61,791 nt of DNA, taken from assembly GCA_002345205.1 (NCBI GenBank), contig DDVI01000016.1, positions 57,333 through 119,123 of the forward strand. The letters run 5' to 3'. Both the position numbers and the translations under genes were made by a program. Below, piece by piece: positions 25,585-34,046 of the stretch. The notes beneath the pieces were generated by a model. That model was not told the DNA's origin. It saw only the letters and a list, made by a program, of their open reading frames with translations, and did no database searches. The DNA comes from Bdellovibrionaceae bacterium UBA2316 (GTDB lineage: Bacteria; Bdellovibrionota; Bdellovibrionia; Bdellovibrionales; Bdellovibrionaceae). How positions within the stretch are numbered: position 1 is the first letter of the stretch; each line of letters opens with the position of its first letter.

Positions 25585-27552
25585 CTAGCCGCGCTTCATG
25601 ATTTTGCGGATTTCGGTTAGGGAGCGTTTTGAATCGGATGGGCTTAGGGTTTGTTTGTAGGCCAAATTGATCCACAGAGAGAACGCTTTCTCTAGATCGG
25701 GCAAGAAGGCTTTTGATTTGTCTGGTAGGGCGCTGGCGATGCGTAGCTGCCATGTAGCGGGGCCTTCGGTTTCTTTCTTTTGTAAATCGAACTTGGTCGC
25801 CCAGCGGTTAATTTCTTCGAAGCAAAGTTGCGAGAAGTTCTTTTTGATTCCACGGCGCTGGAACAGGTTTATCAATACAGAAATTGCGAACAGTAGGACC
25901 AGGACTAAAATTAACGCATTTCCTAAAGAAAGATTGAAGCGTTTCAAAATATCTTTCTGTTTGTCGAAATCATACTCAAGTAAGAATGTGCTCCATCGAT
26001 AGTTCACACTATCGAACCACATCGATAATCGCGAGAACGTATCAGTACCATTAAGTTTATTTTTAATTTCCTCTTCGGTCAGCATATCGTTCACGATTGA
26101 ATTGTACATATTAAAGCCAAGCTCAATACGTTGAGGTGCTACCACCGTGACTGGATCAACTGATACCCAACGGTTTTGAGAGTTTATAAATTCCACCCAC
26201 GCATGGGCGTCCTTCTGACGAACTGTCCAAAAATTTCCTAGAGGATTAAATTCACCTCCATGGTAGCCAACGATCACTCTGGCGGGAATTTTACTCATTC
26301 GTAATAGCTGCGCCATGGCCGAGGCATAATGCTCGCAATATCCTTTTTTATACTTAAACAGGAAGTCGTAGAGGCTAAGCTGTGGTTGATCTCCTGGGTT
26401 TAATGTGTAGCTAAATCGGTTAGATGAAAAGTAATTAAGAATAGTTTTGCTAACGAGCTCAGGACTTGTTCCAGAGCTTTTGATTTTTTTCACGAGGTCT
26501 TGAAGTTGAGTCTGTTGTTCTGGAGGAAGAGATGAAAAATCAGGTTCTGTTAGATTGCGAGAAATAACAACATCTGAAACTTTGGGGCGGGCGCCGGCGA
26601 GCGAGGCTTGAATAAACGCTTTCTTTTCTAGATACGTGTCGAATCTGAAGTTGTAGTTGAAGTCATGATAAATACGCAGTCCCTCTGCACTCATTCTATC
26701 GGTGCCTTTAAGTGAGAAGGCCTGATTTTTATAATGTGGCTCTAGCACGACATGGTAGTCTACTTCCGATGGCGAATCGGAAAGAATGATGCCGTCTTCA
26801 TTACGTAGATAGGTCCAATTCATTTGACTAGATTTTTCAAGAGCTAAACCGCTGAAATACATATCGGATAAATTAAATCTATTGTTAAACAATTCAACCC
26901 GCATCACAACTTCGTTGTTTTGGCTTAATCGCGAAATGGAGCCCGGGGAAACGGTGTCGGAAAATCCAGACGACCCGTAGCGAGAATTAGTTGGAATCTC
27001 TAAAAGTGTTTTGGTGATCCGGGGAAGCATGATGAACATCGCTGCGGCCATCGGGACCGCAAGCAAGACTACTTTGCCAAGGTATTTGAGGGCTGCTGTT
27101 CGACTGCCCTTGATCCATTCGTGTGGAAATAGATTCATGGTTAAAATCGCGTAAATTGGTAAAGATAGAATTAAATACATTAAATCATAAGAGAATAAAA
27201 ATTTTGAACTGATTAAAAAGAAGCCAAGCAAAACCAAAAAGTCTTTTTCGGTGTCGTCACTAAATTCGAGTGCCTTCAATCCAGAAAGAATAATAATAAA
27301 GCTAGCTGCAGGCTCTTTGCCCATGAGTGTTCGAAAATCCAGCAAGATCACTGCAAGCGCAAGAAATGACAGAAATCCTGTAATCTTTCGTGAGGGAATT
27401 GTGAAGTCAAAGAAATGGCAGAATAGACGCCACAACCAGAAAAGAATCCCAAGAGAAAAACACCATATTGGAACATCGGGAAATAGTAGAAGTGTGGACA
27501 TAAAAATGCAAATCGCCAACCCAAAGTAGTCTTTGAAAAGTATTCGACTCAT
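25585..27552 (-). CDS. TgpA-like membrane transglutaminase (DUF3488-transglutaminase-DUF4129)
   Basis: The 655-residue product has five or six N-terminal membrane helices in the first 190 residues. A periplasmic transglutaminase-like core follows, in which the triad is visible: Cys in KKGYCEHYASAMAQLLR, His in KDAHAWVEFI and Asp in RWVSVDPV. A late helix (ALILVLVLLFAISVLINLF) and a cytoplasmic tail complete it. Such proteins are thought to crosslink or cleave peptide bonds in the periplasm; substrates are unknown. Its start overlaps the DUF58 stop by four bases, making it the last gene of a MoxR-DUF58-TgpA operon. Confidence 0.9.
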   Translation of the reverse strand: MSRILFKDYFGLAICIFMSTLLLFPDVPIWCFSLGILFWLWRLFCHFFDFTIPSRKITGFLSFLALAVILLDFRTLMGKEPAASFIIILSGLKALEFSDDTEKDFLVLLGFFLISSKFLFSYDLMYLILSLPIYAILTMNLFPHEWIKGSRTAALKYLGKVVLLAVPMAAAMFIMLPRITKTLLEIPTNSRYGSSGFSDTVSPGSISRLSQNNEVVMRVELFNNRFNLSDMYFSGLALEKSSQMNWTYLRNEDGIILSDSPSEVDYHVVLEPHYKNQAFSLKGTDRMSAEGLRIYHDFNYNFRFDTYLEKKAFIQASLAGARPKVSDVVISRNLTEPDFSSLPPEQQTQLQDLVKKIKSSGTSPELVSKTILNYFSSNRFSYTLNPGDQPQLSLYDFLFKYKKGYCEHYASAMAQLLRMSKIPARVIVGYHGGEFNPLGNFWTVRQKDAHAWVEFINSQNRWVSVDPVTVVAPQRIELGFNMYNSIVNDMLTEEEIKNKLNGTDTFSRLSMWFDSVNYRWSTFLLEYDFDKQKDILKRFNLSLGNALILVLVLLFAISVLINLFQRRGIKKNFSQLCFEEINRWATKFDLQKKETEGPATWQLRIASALPDKSKAFLPDLEKAFSLWINLAYKQTLSPSDSKRSLTEIRKIMKRG

Positions 27553-28541
27553 GTAAAATCCTTAGCGGAAAGGGTGCTGAGCTTTTCAAAAACATTTTCG
27601 TATTTTTTGCGATCATCCAAAAATGTAACTTCATCATCTTGGTTGCGAATAACAAATAAAGTGTTCCACTTTTGTGCTTCGAATATCCATTTGGTTAATT
27701 GCTTAATTCGCTTTTCTAAGTCTGGCATGTTCTTGAAAAATTCTAGAAAATCGACAAAACAAATGCGCGAACTTTCTGTTTCAAATGTTTTAACAAAGAG
27801 TTTGTTTTTTCGTGCGAAGACTTTCCAGTCGATACGTTTGTAATTATCGTATTGAGTGTATTCTCTATGGCCCAGGAAATTATCTGATTTAGAATCCAGC
27901 TGAGCTGACGTAAGGTCTAATTTTTTGCTGAGTTCATCCTCGCTACTGTAGGGAGGCTCTTGAGTGCCTTCGCGTGCCGGGTATACGTAGAATTTTTCGC
28001 CCCAGCTTAGGCGTTTCCACGAATAGAGCAGATTAAATGGAAACTTAGAAGAGAGTGAAATTTTTGAATAGTTAAACTGACCGCGATTTTTCTGGGTGAA
28101 ATTAAGCTCAACGGTTTTAAACGAGTTAGGCGGAATTTCTGCAATAGTAGTTTTCAAATCAAAATCTACGATCTCGATTTGAATAAAGCGTGCGTAATAT
28201 TTGGAGTGATTATTGTGGAGTGTGATTTTAATAGAGCCTGATTCATCCTGAAAAAAATTGCGAATAAAATATTCAGAGATTTCAACGGATTTTATGTTGT
28301 TGTTGGTCAGATGCATTGCGATGAATAGGATGCTGGAGTAAAAGAATGCAATTAAATAGATTAATTGATTGGCGTACGTATAGGCCAAAGCAAGTAACAC
28401 TAAAATGCCGCTACCAAAATAAAAGCCAAAACGACTCGGAATGATGAACGGTCGTTTTTGTACTTTAGCTTTTAGGTCTGGCGTCCACTTAGACGGGAAC
28501 CTTAGTGCCGTTAAGTATTTCTTCAGCCATTTTTTTTCCAA
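27549..28541 (-). CDS. DUF58 protein (MoxR-associated, vWA-like)
   Basis: The 330-residue product has two closely spaced N-terminal helices (FYFGSGILVLLALAYTYANQLIYLIAFFYSSILFIAM). A DUF58 region follows, with GHREYTQYDNYKRIDWKVFARKNKLFVKTFETE as its hallmark. Members work with MoxR AAA+ ATPases, apparently in assembling or maturing envelope proteins. The start is a TTG at 28539-28541 with AAGGGG six bases upstream, and it lies 53 bases inside the moxR coding sequence. No ATG exists in frame until after the second membrane helix, so the TTG is favoured. Confidence 0.88.
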   Translation of the reverse strand: MEKKWLKKYLTALRFPSKWTPDLKAKVQKRPFIIPSRFGFYFGSGILVLLALAYTYANQLIYLIAFFYSSILFIAMHLTNNNIKSVEISEYFIRNFFQDESGSIKITLHNNHSKYYARFIQIEIVDFDLKTTIAEIPPNSFKTVELNFTQKNRGQFNYSKISLSSKFPFNLLYSWKRLSWGEKFYVYPAREGTQEPPYSSEDELSKKLDLTSAQLDSKSDNFLGHREYTQYDNYKRIDWKVFARKNKLFVKTFETESSRICFVDFLEFFKNMPDLEKRIKQLTKWIFEAQKWNTLFVIRNQDDEVTFLDDRKKYENVFEKLSTLSAKDFT

Positions 28542-29400
28542 CTTTGACCCCTTCAGATAAACCCAGACGGTGGCCCATTACTGAAACGAAGACTTTCTGA
28601 ACGTCTTCTGGAATGACATGGTCCCGGTCTTGAATATACGCATATGACTTAGCTGCTTTTGACAACGACAATCCACTTCGAGTAGACAGTGGCGGGTAGC
28701 TTTGATTTTTACGAGTAAAGTTAAGTAGTTCGTAAATATATTCAGCAATGAGTGGCGAAATAAAAACTTTGCGTGCGCCATCTTGATGCATTATGATTTC
28801 AGTTTTAGAAATTAAAGTTTTTAAATTCTTTAAAGCTAAACGCGCGTCAGAACCTTGGAATATTTTTAGTTCTGAGTCTTTATTTGCATAGTTTAACTCA
28901 AATGCCATTAGGAAACGATCTAATTGGCTTTCTGGTAAACTAAAAGTCCCGACTTGTTGTTTCGGATTTTGAGTCGCGATCAAAATAAAAGGCTTAGGCA
29001 AAGCATAGGTATGCTTATCCTGTGAAACCTCGAACTCTTCCATCGCTTGCAGTAGCGCACTCTGCGTTCTTGGATTAGCGCGATTAAGCTCATCAGCTAA
29101 AACAAGATGTGAAAACAGGGGGCCTTCAAAAAATTTAAATTCTTTTTTCTCGGGATCGTAGATCGAATTACCGATAATATCTGAAGGAAGTAAATCATTT
29201 GTAAATTGAATACGCGAAAATTTAAAATCTAATAGTTTGGCAAGTGCTTGAACTAAAGTCGTTTTGCCGACGCCTGGAACGTCTTCAATAAGCAAGTGCC
29301 CTTCACTCAAAATACACGTAAGGGCTAATAATGTTTCTTCGCCTTTGTCTAAAATGACTTCGCTAGCAGATTTTACAACGTTTTGGAAAATGGATTTCAT
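28489..29400 (-). CDS. MoxR-family AAA+ ATPase
   Basis: The 303-residue product has Walker A in LIEDVPGVGKTTLVQALA, Walker B in LVLADELNRANPRTQSALLQAMEE, sensor-like IATQNPKQQVGTFSLPESQLDRF, and a C-terminal helical lid. MoxR ATPases act as chaperones that work with DUF58/vWA partners. It is the first gene of a three-gene operon with DUF58 and TgpA-like proteins; this set is common across bacteria and linked to envelope stress and periplasmic peptide chemistry. The ATG has no strong Shine-Dalgarno and lies eight bases after the iscA-like stop. Confidence 0.92.
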   Translation of the reverse strand: MKSIFQNVVKSASEVILDKGEETLLALTCILSEGHLLIEDVPGVGKTTLVQALAKLLDFKFSRIQFTNDLLPSDIIGNSIYDPEKKEFKFFEGPLFSHLVLADELNRANPRTQSALLQAMEEFEVSQDKHTYALPKPFILIATQNPKQQVGTFSLPESQLDRFLMAFELNYANKDSELKIFQGSDARLALKNLKTLISKTEIIMHQDGARKVFISPLIAEYIYELLNFTRKNQSYPPLSTRSGLSLSKAAKSYAYIQDRDHVIPEDVQKVFVSVMGHRLGLSEGVKVGKKMAEEILNGTKVPV

Positions 29401-29408
29401 CCATTTAA

Positions 29409-29735
29409 TTAGACATTAAAACTACTACCACATCCACAGTTTTTTGTAGCGTTTGGATTATTAAAAACAAAGCCTTTGCCGTTTAATCCACCAGAGTAGT
29501 CTAGTGTCATACCTATGATGTACAGATAGCTGCTCATGTCGACTACGACTTTAGTGTTGAATTGTTCAAACACTTTGTCGCCAGCCTTCACTTCAGAATC
29601 GAAATCCATTTTATAAGACAACCCAGAACATCCGCCTTTTTTAACTTGTACACGCAGGAAATGAGATGTGTCGCGTTTTTCTTCTGACTTTAAAGTTTCA
29701 ATTCGTTTCGCAGCGGACTCTGAAATTTGAATCAT
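29409..29735 (-). CDS. IscA/ErpA-type iron-sulfur cluster carrier
   Basis: The product is about 108 residues when started at ATG 29733-29735 (MIQISESAAKRIETL), which has GGAG ten bases upstream; the longer frame starts at TTG 29766-29768. The three conserved cysteines are present: one in KKGGCSGLSYKMDF and two in KNCGCGSSFNV. Carriers of this family pass Fe-S clusters to apo-enzymes. It lies downstream of a cysteine desulfurase on the same strand, separated by 116 bases that contain a hairpin. ErpA or IscA cannot be separated by sequence reading alone. Confidence 0.9.
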   Translation of the reverse strand: MIQISESAAKRIETLKSEEKRDTSHFLRVQVKKGGCSGLSYKMDFDSEVKAGDKVFEQFNTKVVVDMSSYLYIIGMTLDYSGGLNGKGFVFNNPNATKNCGCGSSFNV

Positions 29736-29807
29736 AAACAATGGCTCCAGTGGAGGACAGAATATCAAATCTAGTCTAGGCTTTCAATGCCTAAGTCGTA
29801 ATAGCTG

Positions 29808-29838
29808 ATAGGGGACAGAGTCGTGTACTGTGCCCTAT
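29808..29838. repeat. REP-like imperfect hairpin between the iscS-like and iscA-like genes
   Basis: The arms 29808-29818 (ATAGGGGACAG) and 29828-29838 (CTGTGCCCTAT) pair with one mismatch over 11 bases, with loop AGTCGTGTA. The GGGGACAG motif is like that of REP elements mobilised by REP-associated tyrosine transposases. A T-rich segment follows on the plus strand. It may reduce read-through between the two genes. One copy was noticed here. Confidence 0.5.
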
Positions 29839-29851
29839 TTTCCTATTTAAA

Positions 29852-31009
29852 TCAGCGGTTTAGGGTCTTAAATCGGTCTAAAACCACGACGATATCTTCA
29901 GGTGAGGTATAACGTCCCACACTTAATCTTAATGTGCGAGAGGCTTCTTCTGGTGTTAAGCCAATACCCTTTAAAACATGGCTGGCAGAGATCTTTCCAG
30001 TGCTACACGCCGATCCCGTTGATACGCCAACGCCTGGAACCCGCAACGATAAATCGCCACCCAAACGCTCTGGAAAGGTAATGGATAAATTAATCGGACT
30101 GCGTTGTTTTATATCGGCAGGCCCATTCAGCTGAATATCAGGGAAGATTTGCTTCAAACCAGTCAGCAATTGCTCCAGTAACAGATGGTAGTGTTTTGTT
30201 TCATTGGTAAAATTCGTTTGAATCATTTCACAGGCTTTTCCTATGCCGACGATTCCAGGAACATTCAATGTTCCCGACCGCTGACCGCTTTCTTGTCCTC
30301 CACCGAGGAACAAAGGATCGATATCAACAAACGGATCTTTGCGACGCTTAAAAAGTACACCAACGCCTTTGGGGCCGTATATTTTATGTCCCGAAAAGGA
30401 AAGTAAATCGATAGGAAGTGTTTTTAGATCCATCGGAATTTTACCAACGGCCTGAGTTCCATCACTATGAAAGTAAATTTGATGTGAACGCGCTAAATTG
30501 CCAATAGCTACAACGTCATTGATCGAACCAACTTCATTGTTAACCCACATGATTGAAATTAAGCGTGTATTGGGTTTGATTTTGGCTTTAACGTCGTCAA
30601 TGTTAACTAGACCTTGCTTGTTAACTTTCAAGAAATCGACTTCGACACCAAGCTCTTGAACGTATTTCAAACTGTTCAGAATAGAGTTATGTTCAATCTC
30701 GCACGAGATAATATGTATTTTCTCGTTAGGGGATTTCCGTTGCAAGTGATGAATTAATCCAAACAACGCCCAATTATTGCTTTCTGTAGCTCCAGATGTA
30801 AATGTGATCTCTTTATTATCGCAACCAATAAGATTGGCGACTTGAGAGCGTGCCGTATTGACTGCTTTGTCTGCCGCCCATCCCCAAGGATGACCTTGCG
30901 ACGATGGGTTGCCAAAATCATCTTTTAGAAATGAAATCATGGACTCAAGAACTTTAGGATCTACCGGAGTAGAGGAATTATAATCTAAATAAATCGAAGG
31001 ACTAGTCAT
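29852..31009 (-). CDS. Cysteine desulfurase (NifS/IscS family)
   Basis: The 385-residue PLP enzyme removes sulfur from cysteine for Fe-S clusters and thiolation. Seen are the N-terminal IYLDYNSSTPVDP, the nucleotide-like EITFTSGATESNN, the PLP lysine in LSFSGHKIYGPKG, RSGTLNVPGIVG, and the catalytic cysteine loop VSTGSACSTGKISASHVL. The loop length and SACSTG context fit the IscS/NifS group rather than SufS. It is divergent from nrdJ with 50 bases between starts and precedes the iscA-like carrier. No iscU scaffold gene lies here. Confidence 0.94.
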   Translation of the reverse strand: MTSPSIYLDYNSSTPVDPKVLESMISFLKDDFGNPSSQGHPWGWAADKAVNTARSQVANLIGCDNKEITFTSGATESNNWALFGLIHHLQRKSPNEKIHIISCEIEHNSILNSLKYVQELGVEVDFLKVNKQGLVNIDDVKAKIKPNTRLISIMWVNNEVGSINDVVAIGNLARSHQIYFHSDGTQAVGKIPMDLKTLPIDLLSFSGHKIYGPKGVGVLFKRRKDPFVDIDPLFLGGGQESGQRSGTLNVPGIVGIGKACEMIQTNFTNETKHYHLLLEQLLTGLKQIFPDIQLNGPADIKQRSPINLSITFPERLGGDLSLRVPGVGVSTGSACSTGKISASHVLKGIGLTPEEASRTLRLSVGRYTSPEDIVVVLDRFKTLNR

Positions 31010-31059
31010 ACTTGTTCATTATAGAGTCTTCCCGTAAAATTCATAGTGAAAAGGATCAA

Positions 31060-33216
31060 ATGACACAACTTAGAATCCCATCCTATTTTACCAAAGCTAG
31101 ACCGGCTGAAAGTTTTTTCAAATGGAAGACGTTCGATAGTGAAATTCTTGATAACGAACAGAAGGCTTTTTTTAAGCGCTCAGGGCTAGAATTTCCTGAT
31201 TTTTGGTCTTCTTTTTCAATTGATATTACCGCCAGCAAATATTTTCGCACGGTTAACGGAAAGCCGGAATCATCATTAAAGCAGCTGGTAGAGCGTGTAA
31301 CAAAAAAACTAAAAACTGAATCGGTGAAACAGGGTTACCTGGATTTAAAAAGGGCCCGCGTATTTGAGAACGAATTAAAATATATTTTGTACAGTCAGCG
31401 AGCCGCATTTAATAGCCCCGTTTGGTTTAATCTTGGTGTATTTAAGCAGCCGCAAACGTCGGCGTGTTTTATTCAAAGCGTGGGAGATTCTTTAGAAGAG
31501 ATTTTCGATTTACTAAAAAATGAAAGTCAAATTTTTAAGTATGGGTCTGGATCTGGCAGTAACTTTTCAAATTTGCGCAGTTATCATGAAAAATTAGACA
31601 CGGGTGGATACTCGTCGGGACTACTAGCGTTCTTAAATGTTTTTGACACGGCGGCGGGCGCGATTAAATCAGGCGGAATCACCCGTCGCGCAGCAAAGAT
31701 GGTGATCGTTGATATTGACCATCCCGAAGTTGAAGACTTCATTGAATTAAAATCTCGCGAAGAAGATAAGGCCGATGCATTATTGAAAGCTGGATACAAA
31801 GGTGATTTTGAAGGTGAAATTTTGTCGTCGTTAAAGGGCCAGAACGCTAACAATTCAGTTCGAGTCACCGATCAGTTTATGAAGGCCGTGGATGAAAATA
31901 GGAACTGGGCGTTGCGTGCGAGAAAAAATAAAGCTGTTTTGAAAACACTACCAGCGAATGAATTGTGGCGAAGAATTGCAAAAGCAGCTCATCGATGTGC
32001 AGACCCGGGTTTGCAGTTTCACGACACGATTAATAAGTGGAATCCGTGTGCAGAGTCGGATCAAATCTATGGTTCCAACCCGTGCTCTGAGTTTATGTTT
32101 TTGAATGATACCAGCTGTAATTTAGCATCCATCAATCTTATTCACTTTTTAGATGAGAATAATAATTTTCTCCTAGAGGAGTTTCAACACACCATTAGAG
32201 TTATTTTTTTGGCGCAGGAACTGCTGATTGATTTTTCTAAATACCCAACTGAAAAAATCGGTGTAAATTCACATAATTTTCGACCGTTGGGTTTAGGATT
32301 TACAAATCTAGGGTCCTTCTTCTTAAAACTTGGAATAGGGTATGATAGTGATGAAGCCAGATCCTGGGCCTCTTTCGTTACCTCACTTATGACCTCCGAA
32401 GCCTATATTAGCAGTCATCAATTTGCAAAGATCCGTAGTCCATTCAAACACTATAATAAAAATAAAAAGAGCTTTATGCGCGTGATGAAACAGCATGCGA
32501 AAGAAAATGATAAAATAAAGTGGATGTTATTGCCGGCTCAATTCAAAAATATTTGTCGCGATAATTGGGCACACGTTGTCACGTACGCCCGCGGTAAAGG
32601 GTTTCGCAATGCTCAGGCGACGGTCATCGCGCCAACTGGTACAATTAGCTTTTTTATGAATGCGGAAACCACAGGAATCGAACCTGAGTTTTCTTTTATC
32701 AAATACAAAAATCTAGTAACGGGTAAAAAAGAAGGTGCCGGTGTTAAAGTCAAATTTGTAAATCAATATTTTGAAGAAGCGTTGAAGACGCTTGGGTATT
32801 CAGCGGTTGAAATTGAATCTATTAAAACTAAGTTGTTGGATACAGGATATCTTGACGAAAAGCTTTTGAAAAATCCTTCTCATAAAAAAGTATTTCAAAC
32901 GGCCGTCGGTGCTGATCCTATTTCACCCGAGGCTCATTTGAAAATGATGGCCGCTGTGCAACCATTTGTATCTGGTGCGATTTCTAAAACGATCAATTTG
33001 CCTTCGCGTAGTACGGTTGAAGATGTGCAGAATGCGTTTTATACCGCCTGGAAATTGGGATTAAAATCGGTAGCCATTTATCGAGATAAGAGTAAATTGG
33101 CGCAGCCGTTAGAGGCTGTTGAAGGGCCAAAGTGTGGCGATTGTAATAGTCCCACAGAGCTACGTGGTGGATGCTTTGTTTGTTTGAATTGTGGAACAAG
33201 CATCGCTTGCGGTTAG
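31060..33216 (+). CDS. nrdJ: Adenosylcobalamin-dependent ribonucleotide reductase (class II)
   Basis: This enzyme of about 718 residues reduces ribonucleotides to deoxyribonucleotides using a B12-derived radical, independent of oxygen. Seen are FNSPVWFNLGV, the active-site region SACFIQSVGDSLEEIF, FKYGSGSGSNFSNLRS, NPCSEFMFLNDTSCNLASINL, and ATVIAPTGTISFFM. A C-terminal zinc-ribbon-like tail has two CxxC pairs (CGDC, CLNC) and may hold the redox cysteines. I chose ATG 31060 with AAAAGGA five bases upstream over the TTG at 31012. It overlaps the converging exported-protein gene by four bases. Confidence 0.92.
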   Translation: MTQLRIPSYFTKARPAESFFKWKTFDSEILDNEQKAFFKRSGLEFPDFWSSFSIDITASKYFRTVNGKPESSLKQLVERVTKKLKTESVKQGYLDLKRARVFENELKYILYSQRAAFNSPVWFNLGVFKQPQTSACFIQSVGDSLEEIFDLLKNESQIFKYGSGSGSNFSNLRSYHEKLDTGGYSSGLLAFLNVFDTAAGAIKSGGITRRAAKMVIVDIDHPEVEDFIELKSREEDKADALLKAGYKGDFEGEILSSLKGQNANNSVRVTDQFMKAVDENRNWALRARKNKAVLKTLPANELWRRIAKAAHRCADPGLQFHDTINKWNPCAESDQIYGSNPCSEFMFLNDTSCNLASINLIHFLDENNNFLLEEFQHTIRVIFLAQELLIDFSKYPTEKIGVNSHNFRPLGLGFTNLGSFFLKLGIGYDSDEARSWASFVTSLMTSEAYISSHQFAKIRSPFKHYNKNKKSFMRVMKQHAKENDKIKWMLLPAQFKNICRDNWAHVVTYARGKGFRNAQATVIAPTGTISFFMNAETTGIEPEFSFIKYKNLVTGKKEGAGVKVKFVNQYFEEALKTLGYSAVEIESIKTKLLDTGYLDEKLLKNPSHKKVFQTAVGADPISPEAHLKMMAAVQPFVSGAISKTINLPSRSTVEDVQNAFYTAWKLGLKSVAIYRDKSKLAQPLEAVEGPKCGDCNSPTELRGGCFVCLNCGTSIACG

Positions 33217-33986
33217 TCCACGTATCTTAAAAATAAACCATTTGTTAGGAAAAACATATTAACGACATCTTCGCCGGTATTCATATTAGAAATGCCCGGT
33301 TGGATTTCCACGTGGTTTTCTTCCAAAGTTTTTACTTTTTCTTTAATTAAAACCCAAGATTCTGGATTTGACGGCGCATAAGTTTGTAATTGCGTCGCTG
33401 CTGATTGAAACACTTCGCTTTTTGCTAGTGAGTATGCGCTTTGTAGGATACGTAGAGTATTGAAGAATTCTACTAACAGTGTACCCATCGCCTGTGTTCC
33501 AGAAAGTTTATAGGATATCGATTTTAGTTTGTGATGAACTTCTGGAAATCTTGATTGAACGGCTAGAAACGGAACAGCAACCGTTGTCTTAATTGTTAAT
33601 GTCGAAGATAACGCCACATCTTGAATGTCTAGACCAGAACATACAAAGCCATTCATGTTTTTAAAATTTTCATTTCGATCTTTTTGGGTAAGCCACAGAA
33701 AATGAGACTGCGACTGCAAATTACATTTAATTTTACAGAAGTAATAGGATTCGTCGGTAGTGTTAGAAAGCTGGGCAATTTTACTTTCGCCAATATCTTC
33801 AATAGCTTTTTTATTCGAAGTGTTGCTTTTTAAATCTTTTAAGTAAACTTTAGAATCCACAACTGCGTGACATTGTCCTTCTGATAGAACCGGCTCTGTT
33901 AAATGACGCGTACTCAGTACTTGTGCGAACAGTAAGGGCGGTTGAACGGTCAATAGGAATATAAGAGCAAGCAAAGTCTTTTTCAT
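33213..33986 (-). CDS. Exported protein of unknown function (257 residues)
   Basis: A signal peptide is clear (MKKTLLALIFLLTVQPPLLFA). The mature part has four cysteines (EGQCHAV, YYFCKIKCNL and GFVCSGL), suggesting two disulfides, and a helical C-terminal half. I recognise no domain. It stands between nrdJ (converging, four-base overlap) and mgtE (same strand, 60 bases upstream). It could share a transcript with mgtE, but nothing else links it to magnesium. Confidence 0.7.
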   Translation of the reverse strand: MKKTLLALIFLLTVQPPLLFAQVLSTRHLTEPVLSEGQCHAVVDSKVYLKDLKSNTSNKKAIEDIGESKIAQLSNTTDESYYFCKIKCNLQSQSHFLWLTQKDRNENFKNMNGFVCSGLDIQDVALSSTLTIKTTVAVPFLAVQSRFPEVHHKLKSISYKLSGTQAMGTLLVEFFNTLRILQSAYSLAKSEVFQSAATQLQTYAPSNPESWVLIKEKVKTLEENHVEIQPGISNMNTGEDVVNMFFLTNGLFLRYVD

Positions 33987-34046
33987 AAGCTGGTTTTACC
34001 GCAAGAACACAGGGCTACCTATATCGTTAAATACGACAGGAGATTT

